A stretch of 64,000 nt of DNA from contig CAVPHY010000002.1 in the NCBI GenBank assembly GCA_963704855.1, positions 682,001 to 746,000 on the forward strand. Direction: 5' to 3'. Positions 39,467 through 47,499 of this stretch are shown piece by piece (position 1 is the stretch's first letter; each line of letters begins with the position of its first letter). The position numbers and the translations under genes are program-made. Source of the DNA: SZUA-36 sp963704855 (GTDB taxonomy: Bacteria; Pseudomonadota; Gammaproteobacteria; Xanthomonadales; SZUA-36). Under the pieces are notes generated by a model. The model searched no databases and was not told where the DNA came from. It saw only the letters and a program-made list of their open reading frames with translations.

Positions 39467-42273
39467 GCGAGCCTGCGCTTCTCACCGGCGCCGGCCACGT
39501 TTTCGATACAACGTCCGCACAACTCCGGGTGTTCTTCCGACTGGCCCACGTCCGCCCGCTGATGCCAGCAACGCACACACTTCTGATCGGAGTTCTTTTC
39601 GATCCAGACAAAGTACCCCGGTGATTCATAGCGGTCCCCAGGTACGGCGGCCCCATCAGGTTCTATGCTTGCTTCAGAAACAATCAGGATGAAACGCAAT
39701 TCATCACCCCATTTTTCCAGGAACTTACGCTGGCTGTCACTGCGCGGCTGGATACGGACGGTCGCTTCGAGCGAGCCACGGATAACCTTATCCATTCGCA
39801 AAGGCTCTATGGCTTCGTTCACCGTATTGATAAGACTGATAGTCTCCTTCCAGAACGCCTTGTCGTAATCACCGTCATCCAGGGCGAAAAGACCCTCGTA
39901 CCATTCACTCATGAACACGCTGTCGTGCCTTTCACCCGGCATGACGGCCCAGATTTCCTCGGCCGTATAGCTCAGCACCGGCGCGATCCAGCGCACCAGG
40001 CTTTCCAGTATGTGATACATCGCGGTTTGCGCGGAACGGCGCGGCAGGCTATCCCGCCCGGTCGTGTAGAGCCGGTCTTTCAGCACATTCAGGTAGATCG
40101 CACTCAGCTCCAGGGCGCAGTAATTATTGACCTTCTGATAAACCTGCATGAACTGGTAGTCATCATAGGCCTGGCTGATCTCGTTCTGGATCTGCAGGGC
40201 GCGGTCTACCGCCCAACGGTCAAATGGCAGCATCTGCCCTGGCGTCAGCGCATCGCCCGGCGTGAAACCATCCAGGTTACCGAGCAGGAATCGCGCGGTA
40301 TTACGGATGCGCCGATAGGCATCTGAAACCCGTTTCAGAATCTCGTCAGATACCGTCATTTCCTGGCGGTAGTCCGCCGCAGCCACCCACAGCCTGAGTA
40401 CATCGGCACCCAGTGAGTTCATTACTTTTTGAGGGGCGATGACATTGCCCATCGACTTGGACATTTTCTTGCCATCGGCATCCACGACGAAACCGTGGGT
40501 CAGCACCTGCTTGTATGGGGCCTCACCATGCATGGCGACCGAAGTCAGCAGGGAAGACTGAAACCAGCCACGATGCTGATCGGAGCCTTCAAGATAGAGA
40601 TCGGCCGGTCGGCACAATTCTTCACGCTCGTCCAGTACGCATCGATGACTGACACCGGAATCAAACCACACGTCCAGGATATCCGTGACATGAATATATT
40701 CGGATTCATCAACACCAAGCTTTTGATAGATATCGTCCTCATACCAGCAATCGATACCGTGCTCTTCAATAAGGCCGGCTGCTTTATACATCAGGGCATC
40801 GGTTTGCGGATGCAGTGCCTCGGTTACACGGTGGACAAACAGCGTGATCGGCACACCCCAGGTCCGCTGCCTCGAAATACACCAGTCCGGCCGGCCTTCA
40901 ATCATACCGGTGATACGTTCCTCACCCCAGGCCGGCACCCAGCGTATGTGCTTGATTGTTTCCAGTGCGCGTGATCGCAAACCGGCTTTATCCATATCGA
41001 TAAACCACTGCGGTGTAACCCGGAAGGCGGTGGGTGTCTTATGCCGCCAGCAGTGCGGGTAACTGTGTAGAAACGATTCGTGATGCAACAACACCTTCTT
41101 TTCTTTGAGCAGTGCAAGAATTGTAGCGTTGGCGTTCCAGACGAACTCGCCGGCAAACAACTCGGTATCGGGAAGAAACAGGCCATCGGGGCCCACCGGG
41201 CTGGTCACCGGCAAATCGTAAGGCTTGCCAACAATGAAATCGTCCTCACCATGACCAGGGGCGGTATGCACGGCGCCCGTGCCTGCCTCGGTCGTGACGT
41301 GCTCACCCAGTATCACCGGCACCTGGCGTTCATAAAAAGGATGCTGCAAGGACTGGTATTCCAGTGCCGCCCCTTTGCAGCGACCCAGGACCGCGGCATC
41401 TTCAAGGCCGATACGCTTGATAACCGCATCTTTCAGCTCATCCGCCAGCACCACTGCCAGCGTTTGTCCCTGCCATACACCCTTGACCAGCACGTAATCC
41501 AGTTCCGCATGCAGGGCGACTGCTTCATTCGCGGGCAGTGTCCACGGTGTTGTTGTCCAGATAGGTATGCCGACACTGCCATCCACGGATTCAACCCCAA
41601 ATGCAGCAAGCACTCCCTTCTGATCAACCGCGGTAAACAGGACATCAATGGCGGGGGATTTCTTGTCCTGGTATTCAATTTCAGCTTCGGCCAGTGCTGA
41701 ACCGCAATCAAAGCACCAGTTAACCGGCTTGACACCCTGATCCAGGTGGCCCGCCTCGATGATTTTGGCCAGAGCACGCACCATATTGGCTTCATAGGCA
41801 AATTTATTACTGGCATAGGGATCATCCCAGCTACCCAGCACACCAAGACGTTTGAAACCGTCACGCTGCAGGGCGATCTGTTGATCGGCATATTCGCGGC
41901 ATTTTTGCCGGAATGTGCGGGCATCAACCTTGCGGCCGACCTTACCGACCTTCTTTTCAACCTGTAATTCGATGGGTAAACCATGACAGTCCCAGCCCGG
42001 CACATACGGGGAGCTGAAACCCGCCAACAGGCGCGACTTGACCACCATGTCTTTCAGAATCTTGTTAACCGCGTGACCGATATGGATATCACCATTGGCG
42101 TATGGCGGTCCGTCATGCAGGATAAAAAGCGGCCGCCCGGCAGTATGCGCCTGGATGCGTTCATAGAGACCGCTTTCTTCCCACTGCTTCAGCAGTTCGG
42201 GCTCGCGGTTGGCCAGGTTGGCCTTCATCGGAAAGGCCGTTGCCGGCAGGTTGATCGTGTCTTTATAGTCCAT
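39463..42273 (-). CDS. ileS: Isoleucyl-tRNA synthetase
   Basis: This class I synthetase of 936 residues has the HIGH box in GDIHIGHAVNKILKD, the KMSKS box in DGKKMSKSMGNV, an editing domain between them and a C-terminal zinc motif (CVRCWHQ ... CGRCIENV). It charges tRNA-Ile in the cytoplasm. Start at ATG 42273 (MDYKDTINLP) is standard for bacterial IleS. It lies 23 nt after ribF and is coupled to lspA. Confidence 0.97.
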   Translation of the reverse strand: MDYKDTINLPATAFPMKANLANREPELLKQWEESGLYERIQAHTAGRPLFILHDGPPYANGDIHIGHAVNKILKDMVVKSRLLAGFSSPYVPGWDCHGLPIELQVEKKVGKVGRKVDARTFRQKCREYADQQIALQRDGFKRLGVLGSWDDPYASNKFAYEANMVRALAKIIEAGHLDQGVKPVNWCFDCGSALAEAEIEYQDKKSPAIDVLFTAVDQKGVLAAFGVESVDGSVGIPIWTTTPWTLPANEAVALHAELDYVLVKGVWQGQTLAVVLADELKDAVIKRIGLEDAAVLGRCKGAALEYQSLQHPFYERQVPVILGEHVTTEAGTGAVHTAPGHGEDDFIVGKPYDLPVTSPVGPDGLFLPDTELFAGEFVWNANATILALLKEKKVLLHHESFLHSYPHCWRHKTPTAFRVTPQWFIDMDKAGLRSRALETIKHIRWVPAWGEERITGMIEGRPDWCISRQRTWGVPITLFVHRVTEALHPQTDALMYKAAGLIEEHGIDCWYEDDIYQKLGVDESEYIHVTDILDVWFDSGVSHRCVLDEREELCRPADLYLEGSDQHRGWFQSSLLTSVAMHGEAPYKQVLTHGFVVDADGKKMSKSMGNVIAPQKVMNSLGADVLRLWVAAADYRQEMTVSDEILKRVSDAYRRIRNTARFLLGNLDGFTPGDALTPGQMLPFDRWAVDRALQIQNEISQAYDDYQFMQVYQKVNNYCALELSAIYLNVLKDRLYTTGRDSLPRRSAQTAMYHILESLVRWIAPVLSYTAEEIWAVMPGERHDSVFMSEWYEGLFALDDGDYDKAFWKETISLINTVNEAIEPLRMDKVIRGSLEATVRIQPRSDSQRKFLEKWGDELRFILIVSEASIEPDGAAVPGDRYESPGYFVWIEKNSDQKCVRCWHQRADVGQSEEHPELCGRCIENVAGAGEKRRLA

Positions 42274-42296
42274 GCTTATCTGTACTTTTTCGCTTT

Positions 42297-43226
42297 TCAG
42301 TTTTCATCTTGTGACTGGCAATGCCTCGCCTGTCGCTCATCTTCCCGCATTTGCACTACGAGGTCATCAACATCTTCAAAATGTGCTTCGTCGCGGAGTT
42401 TTTTCACAAACTCCACTTCCAGTTTCCGGCCGTACAGGTCACCATTAAAATCAAACAAATGGGCCTCGACCAGGAAACCTTCGCCACCAACGGCCGGACG
42501 TGTTCCAAGGTTCGCTACACCATCGTGCCAGCCTCCATTACCCCAGCGCGCCCTTATGGCGAACACACCCTTTAAGGGGCTGGGCTCCGACGCCAGTCGG
42601 ATATTGGCTGTCGGGTAGCCCAACTGGCGACCCAGTTGACGACCCTTTATAACCCGGCCTGACATGCTATATGGCCGGCCCAGCAGGCGTTTTGCCTGGT
42701 TCAGGTCACCGCAAGCAAGTGCCTCACGGATATTTGAGCTCGATGCCCTGCAATCACCAATATCGACCATAGGAACTGCTTGTACCCCGAAACCCAGCAT
42801 CTCACCTGAGCGGCGCAGCGATTCGATATCGCCCTGCCTGCGCTTGCCATAGCGGAAGTCCTCACCCACGACCACATTTTTTACGGCCAGGGTGTTTACC
42901 AGCACGGACTGGACAAAGCTTTCCGCATCCATACCGGCCAGGGCCTGGTTAAACCGCATCATCCAGACCATGTCTATGGCCTGCGTCGCGAGGAAATCGA
43001 GCTTCTGGCGCACCGACATCAGGCGCGCCGGTGCAGTGTCCGGCCGGAACCAGGCCTGGGGTAATGGTTCGAATGTTACAACCGCAGTCGAATGCCTGTC
43101 GCCAGCCAGGGATTTACAAAGCCGGATCAGCGCCTGGTGTCCAAGGTGCAGGCCATCGAAGTTACCGATGGTTACCACCGAGGACCGCAGCAACTGCCTG
43201 CCCGGATTGTCCCTGATTACCCGCAT
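42297..43226 (-). CDS. ribF: Bifunctional riboflavin kinase/FAD synthetase
   Basis: N-terminal adenylyltransferase domain with VTIGNFDGLHLGHQALI, C-terminal riboflavin kinase domain with GRQLGYPTANI and the HLFDFNGDLYG stretch. The start at ATG 43226 is chosen because AGG lies upstream and the preceding codons (MWAGRY) are not conserved. It converts riboflavin to FMN and FAD, also the cofactor of the DadA-like enzyme. Usual length and neighbours (murJ, ileS). Confidence 0.95.
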   Translation of the reverse strand: MRVIRDNPGRQLLRSSVVTIGNFDGLHLGHQALIRLCKSLAGDRHSTAVVTFEPLPQAWFRPDTAPARLMSVRQKLDFLATQAIDMVWMMRFNQALAGMDAESFVQSVLVNTLAVKNVVVGEDFRYGKRRQGDIESLRRSGEMLGFGVQAVPMVDIGDCRASSSNIREALACGDLNQAKRLLGRPYSMSGRVIKGRQLGRQLGYPTANIRLASEPSPLKGVFAIRARWGNGGWHDGVANLGTRPAVGGEGFLVEAHLFDFNGDLYGRKLEVEFVKKLRDEAHFEDVDDLVVQMREDERQARHCQSQDEN

Positions 43227-43302
43227 GTACCTGCCTGCCCACAAAACAGCGGATTATAACAGGCACAGACCGTTCAGCGATTAAAATTGACGCGGGCCGG
43301 TG

Positions 43303-44862
43303 CTATTTTGCACCACGCACGAGGTGATGGGGCCTAAGCCCTCCCGCCAAGCAGATCAAAACATAGATAATGACACCCAGGGCAATACTCAGCGTGAGAT
43401 TCCTGACCCTGACCGCCGCACTCGCCAGGTGCCAGGCTGAGATGTCGTGTGTCATAAAAAACAATAGCGCCGCCATCGCCGCGCAGGCCAGCCCGACTGC
43501 AATCCATAACCTGAGCCAACCGTGCTCAGGTGAATACACACCGCGATTTCTGAGCCCACGGAAAAGCAACATAGCATTCAGATAGGCGGCAGCTGAACTG
43601 GCCAGCGCCAGGCCTGCATGCGGACCTTCAAAACCAACGTACAGGAGCATACCGACAAACAGCACATTCAGGCCCATATTCGTCACCATGGCCGCAATTC
43701 CTATCTTGACCGGCGTCATGGTGTCCTGGCGCGCGTAATATCCCGGTGCCAGAACTTTAACCGCGATAAATGCCGGCAGGCCGGTAGAATACGCGACCAG
43801 GCTGTAAGCAGACATGCGGACATCATTCAGCTGGAAAGCATCGTACTGGAATAGCGTAATCAGTATGGGGGCTGCCAGCACGACCAGGCCGACAGCAGCA
43901 GGCACGGTTACGATCACGGCAAACCGCAGGGCCCAGTCGAGCGTCGCTGAAAACTCCGCGGTACTGGCACTTGCATGCTTTTGGGACAGGCTGGGAAGAA
44001 TAACCGTCGCCAGAGCGATACCCAGCACGCCGAGCGGAAACTCCAGCAAACGGTCGGAATAGTACAGCCAGGAAACACTGCCGGTTACCAGGAAAGTCGC
44101 GATCATGCTGTCGATGAGTAAGTTGACCTGCGCCACCGATGAGCCAAACAGCGTCGGAATCATCAGCTTCATGATGCGGCGAACACCCGAATGATGCCAA
44201 CCCCAGTGTGGCCGTGGCAACAAACCCAGCCGCATGAGCGCCGGGATCTGGATCAGCAACTGGGCAAAACCGGCTGCCAGCACACCCCACGCAAGAGCAG
44301 TGACAGGCACCTCGAGATGGCCCGCGAGTAACAGGGCCGATGCGATCAGGGAAAGATTGAGCAGTATGGGCGTCAATGCGGGGACCAGGAACCGCCCAAA
44401 GGTATTAAGTATTCCACCCGCAAGCGCCGTCAGGGAAATCAGCATGATGTAGGGGAAAGTGATGCGCAGCATACCGGCAGACAGGCTAAATTCAGGCCGG
44501 TCATCCGCCACCCATCCCGGAGCGAATATCGACAGGACCAGGGGTGCTGCGAATATCCCTGTTGCAGTCAGCACCAGCAATATTGCGGCCAGTGTACCGG
44601 TAACGTGATCAATCAGGTCACGCAATGCCTCGCGGTCGCCATTGGCCTTGTACTCGGACAGGACCGGTACAAAAGCCAGTGAAAATGAGCCTTCGGCGAA
44701 CAGGCGGCGCATGAAATTGGGTATCCTGAAAGCCAGGAAAAAAGCATCGGTCTCGCCGCTGGCGCCGAACATCTTGGCCAATACGACATCACGTACAAAA
44801 CCTAAAACACGGGAAAGCAGGGTGGCAGCGCCAACCGTTGCGGTCGATTTCAGCAGTTTCAT
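43303..44862 (-). CDS. murJ: Lipid II flippase MurJ
   Basis: The 519-residue inner-membrane protein has about 14 helices. The opening GAATLLSRVLGFVRDVVLAKMFGASGETDAFFLAF-type sequence, with the loop arginines and the RRLFAEGSFSLAFVPVLSEY block, is diagnostic of MurJ (MviN). It flips lipid II for peptidoglycan synthesis. Divergent from rpsT as in other gammaproteobacteria; 58 nt from ribF. Confidence 0.95.
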   Translation of the reverse strand: MKLLKSTATVGAATLLSRVLGFVRDVVLAKMFGASGETDAFFLAFRIPNFMRRLFAEGSFSLAFVPVLSEYKANGDREALRDLIDHVTGTLAAILLVLTATGIFAAPLVLSIFAPGWVADDRPEFSLSAGMLRITFPYIMLISLTALAGGILNTFGRFLVPALTPILLNLSLIASALLLAGHLEVPVTALAWGVLAAGFAQLLIQIPALMRLGLLPRPHWGWHHSGVRRIMKLMIPTLFGSSVAQVNLLIDSMIATFLVTGSVSWLYYSDRLLEFPLGVLGIALATVILPSLSQKHASASTAEFSATLDWALRFAVIVTVPAAVGLVVLAAPILITLFQYDAFQLNDVRMSAYSLVAYSTGLPAFIAVKVLAPGYYARQDTMTPVKIGIAAMVTNMGLNVLFVGMLLYVGFEGPHAGLALASSAAAYLNAMLLFRGLRNRGVYSPEHGWLRLWIAVGLACAAMAALLFFMTHDISAWHLASAAVRVRNLTLSIALGVIIYVLICLAGGLRPHHLVRGAK

Positions 44863-44994
44863 ACCTGTGTGTACCCTGAAACCCGTCGTGCCACGAAAAA
44901 AATCATACGAATACCTGTTAAATGATTGACCCAGCGAACAAAAAATACGATACTGCGCGGCTATATTCTGAACCAGTATTTATGGAGATTTACC

Positions 44995-45255
44995 TTGGCT
45001 AACAGTTTATCAGCACGCAAGCGTGCACGTCAGGCCGAAAAGCACCGTTTGCGCAATGCCAGCCAACGCTCGCACGTGCGCACCACTATTAAAAAAGTTC
45101 TCACTGCGATTGAGTCCGGTGACAAAAGCGCGGCCGAGGAAGCCTATAAGGCGGCTGTGCCAGCCATTGACCGCTCTGTGGCCAAGGGCCTGATGCACCT
45201 GAACAAGGCGGCGCGTCATAAATCACGTATGAACAACCACGTCCGTAATATGTAA
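44995..45255 (+). CDS. rpsT: 30S ribosomal protein S20
   Basis: The start is TTG 44995, preceded by TGGAGA, giving the conserved ANSLSARKRARQAEKHR beginning and 86 residues. A longer frame from 44926 would add an unconserved leader. A UUG start is also used by E. coli rpsT, where it belongs to autoregulation. S20 binds 16S rRNA early in 30S assembly. An 8-bp inverted repeat (TTGACTCA/TGAGTCAA, 45277-45304) lies between the stop and the terminator. Confidence 0.95.
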   Translation: MANSLSARKRARQAEKHRLRNASQRSHVRTTIKKVLTAIESGDKSAAEEAYKAAVPAIDRSVAKGLMHLNKAARHKSRMNNHVRNM

Positions 45256-45320
45256 TCCACTGGGTAATCCACTGGCTTGACTCATTCCGTATGAATTGAG
45301 TCAACGCATACAGATTACTG

Positions 45321-45347
45321 AAAAGCCCTGTCAAAAACAGGGCTTTT
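45321..45347. terminator. Bidirectional terminator between rpsT and obgE
   Basis: AAAAGCCCTG pairs with CAGGGCTTTT across a 7-nt loop. A-run on the left and T-run on the right let it serve both the plus-strand rpsT and the convergent minus-strand obgE. Confidence 0.85.
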
Positions 45348-45376
45348 TCATGTCCGGATTAAGGCAAAGACGGTAT

Positions 45377-46441
45377 TTACACATCCCCGCCAGGCACCGG
45401 CTCCCACTGCTTTTGCTGCTCCGCTTCGAGTTCTTTCATTTCATCCAGCTTCTGCCCGATACGCTGCATCAATTCATCGGTGCCGGTTCGCGTTACCGAG
45501 GAAATCATGAACCAGGGCCCAGTCCAGCCCAGGTCTTTTACAACCCCGGAGGCAATCGCTTGCGCTTCTTTCCTCTCCAGAACATCGATCTTGGTGAATA
45601 CCAGCCACCGCATCTTGTTGCCAAGGTCGCTGTCAAAATTAACCAACTCCTGCTCCAGCTTGCGAATGGCTTCCCCAGGTGGTGTTTCATCCATTGGCGC
45701 AATCTCAACCAGGTGCAACAACAGTTTTGTCCGTTGCAGGTGTTTAAGAAACTGCACGCCCAGACCGGCGCCTTCGGCAGCACCCTCGATCAGGCCGGGG
45801 ATGTCTGCGATCACAAAACTGCTGTCCAGGCCAACACTGACTACGCCGAGGTTCGGGTACAAGGTCGTAAAAGGATAATCCGCCACTTTCGGCCGGGCTG
45901 CTGAAACCGTGCTGATCAGTGTTGATTTACCCGCATTGGGGAAACCCAGCAAACCGATATCAGCCAAAACCTTCATTTCCAGGTGCAACCGAATCTCTTC
46001 CCCCGGTTCACCCGGTGTAAATTTTCGCGGCGCCCGGTTGGTTGAACTTTTGAAGTGCACATTGCCCAGGCCACCCCGGCCGCCGCGGGCGACCAACAGG
46101 TGCTGACCGTGCTCGGTCACATCCCCCAGGGCCACTCCACTCAACTCATCTACAACCACCGTACCCAACGGCACCCGGACATAGATGTCGGAGCCCTTCT
46201 TGCCGTACATTTGCTTGCCCTTGCCCTGCACACCGTTTTCTGCCTTGTAACTCCGCCGGTGCCGGAAATCGACCAGGGTGTTCAAGCCGGAATCCCCTTC
46301 GAGGTAAACACTGCCGCCATCACCACCATCGCCGCCGTCAGGCCCGCCAAACTCGATGTATTTTTCCCTGCGAAATGATGCGGAACCGTTGCCACCTTTG
46401 CCAGCGGTTACATGAATGGATGCTTCATCAACAAATTTCAT
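45377..46441 (-). CDS. obgE: GTPase ObgE/CgtA
   Basis: The 354-residue GTPase links 50S ribosome assembly with stress and growth control. The glycine-rich Obg domain (GGKGGNGSASFRREK; GGPDGGDGGDGGSVY) is followed by the G domain: GFPNAGKST, DIPGLIEGA and a TKID motif. The C-terminus is short with no long acidic tail. Downstream of rplU-rpmA as is usual, though separated by a terminator. Confidence 0.96.
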   Translation of the reverse strand: MKFVDEASIHVTAGKGGNGSASFRREKYIEFGGPDGGDGGDGGSVYLEGDSGLNTLVDFRHRRSYKAENGVQGKGKQMYGKKGSDIYVRVPLGTVVVDELSGVALGDVTEHGQHLLVARGGRGGLGNVHFKSSTNRAPRKFTPGEPGEEIRLHLEMKVLADIGLLGFPNAGKSTLISTVSAARPKVADYPFTTLYPNLGVVSVGLDSSFVIADIPGLIEGAAEGAGLGVQFLKHLQRTKLLLHLVEIAPMDETPPGEAIRKLEQELVNFDSDLGNKMRWLVFTKIDVLERKEAQAIASGVVKDLGWTGPWFMISSVTRTGTDELMQRIGQKLDEMKELEAEQQKQWEPVPGGDV

Positions 46442-46500
46442 AGTGGGTCATTCCTGGACGGCCTATATCATACATCGGTTGATAATTTTACACCGTACAT

Positions 46501-46527
46501 AAAAAAACCCTGCCTTGGCAGGGTTTT
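46501..46527 (-). terminator. Terminator after rplU-rpmA
   Basis: AAAACCCTGCC and GGCAGGGTTTT form an 11-bp stem with a two-base loop, followed on the minus strand by seven T residues. It lies 25 nt beyond the rpmA stop, so obgE likely has its own promoter or depends on read-through. Confidence 0.85.
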
Positions 46528-46551
46528 CTGTTCTCTGTGGGTCAGAGCGTT

Positions 46552-46815
46552 TCAGGCGTCTGAAGTTACCACGCTGATGAATCTGCGCTTGGGCAGTCCG
46601 CGGTTTTTAAACTCCACCTTACCTTCGCTCAGGGCATACAGGGTGTGGTCACGACCAACACCCACATTCTCACCCGCGTGAAACTGCGTGCCACGTTGAC
46701 GGACCAGGATGTTGCCTGCCAGGACGTTCTCACCACCGTAACGCTTTACACCAAGATATTTTGGGTTGGAATCGCGACCGTTGCGCGTACTACCACCAGC
46801 TTTCTTATGTGCCAT
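46552..46815 (-). CDS. rpmA: 50S ribosomal protein L27
   Basis: The 87-residue protein starts MAHKKAGGSTRNGRDSN, the conserved N-terminal arm that reaches the peptidyl transferase centre; no N-terminal extension needing cleavage is present. Lies 17 nt after rplU in the same transcript. Confidence 0.97.
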   Translation of the reverse strand: MAHKKAGGSTRNGRDSNPKYLGVKRYGGENVLAGNILVRQRGTQFHAGENVGVGRDHTLYALSEGKVEFKNRGLPKRRFISVVTSDA

Positions 46816-46832
46816 GATTCAATTCCTCTGCT

Positions 46833-47228
46833 TTAGGCTTCGCTTTTGGCTTCAGCTTCAGGCTTCTCGGCCGCCGGCTTTGCAGCCTTGGCTTTGGATA
46901 CCTTCTTCTTAGGCGCTGAAGCAGCGATGCCGGTTATTTCAATCCGGGTGAAATCCTGCCTGTGCCCCATTTTTTTCATATGGTGCTTACGGCGCTTGAA
47001 TTTGATAATCCGGATCTTTTCCCCACGGCCGTGCTCGACCACCGTGGCTGTGACTTTTCCGCCTTCCAGGTAAGGGGTTCCGACTTTTACATCTTCACCT
47101 TCACCTACCATCAGCACCTGGTCGAGTTCAACCGTGGCGCCCTTTTCAACGTCAAGTTTTTCAATTTTTAAAATATCTCCAGCGACAGCACGATACTGCT
47201 TGCCACCGGTTGCGAATACTGCGTACAT
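46833..47228 (-). CDS. rplU: 50S ribosomal protein L21 with charged C-terminal extension
   Basis: Residues 1-103 are a normal L21 (MYAVFATGGKQYRA ... FKRRKHHMKKMGHRQ). About 28 extra residues rich in Ala, Lys and Glu follow (KAAKPAAEKPEAEAK), an extension seen in some proteobacterial L21 proteins and probably disordered. First gene of the rplU-rpmA unit. The usual divergent partner ispB is not next to it here but lies 14 kb away. Confidence 0.96.
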   Translation of the reverse strand: MYAVFATGGKQYRAVAGDILKIEKLDVEKGATVELDQVLMVGEGEDVKVGTPYLEGGKVTATVVEHGRGEKIRIIKFKRRKHHMKKMGHRQDFTRIEITGIAASAPKKKVSKAKAAKPAAEKPEAEAKSEA

Positions 47229-47499
47229 GGTTAAATGCCCCGAGTTCGGAAGAGCCCTACAAAAGGGCGAGAATATTAGCGGTTTTATGCTGGCTGGTCA
47301 ACCACTGTAGATGATTAATAATCAATCTAAGTGAAGCGCTTTGATAGATTTGATACAACATCGACCCCGCTGGGGTGATGCAAAACCTGCCGTGCGGACT
47401 GATGTTGCAGCTACTCCCGTCTTGCCCCAGCACATAACATCCACTTTCAATGCGAAAGGGGGGTATAGTACGTGGTTGGAAATCGTTTTGGCATAACGC

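Noticed and set aside
47229..47499. Minus-strand frames and a possible LexA box between rplU and uvrA
   Set aside because: The frames overlap the start of uvrA and lack ribosome sites. I looked for CTGT-N8-ACAG and found no acceptable match.
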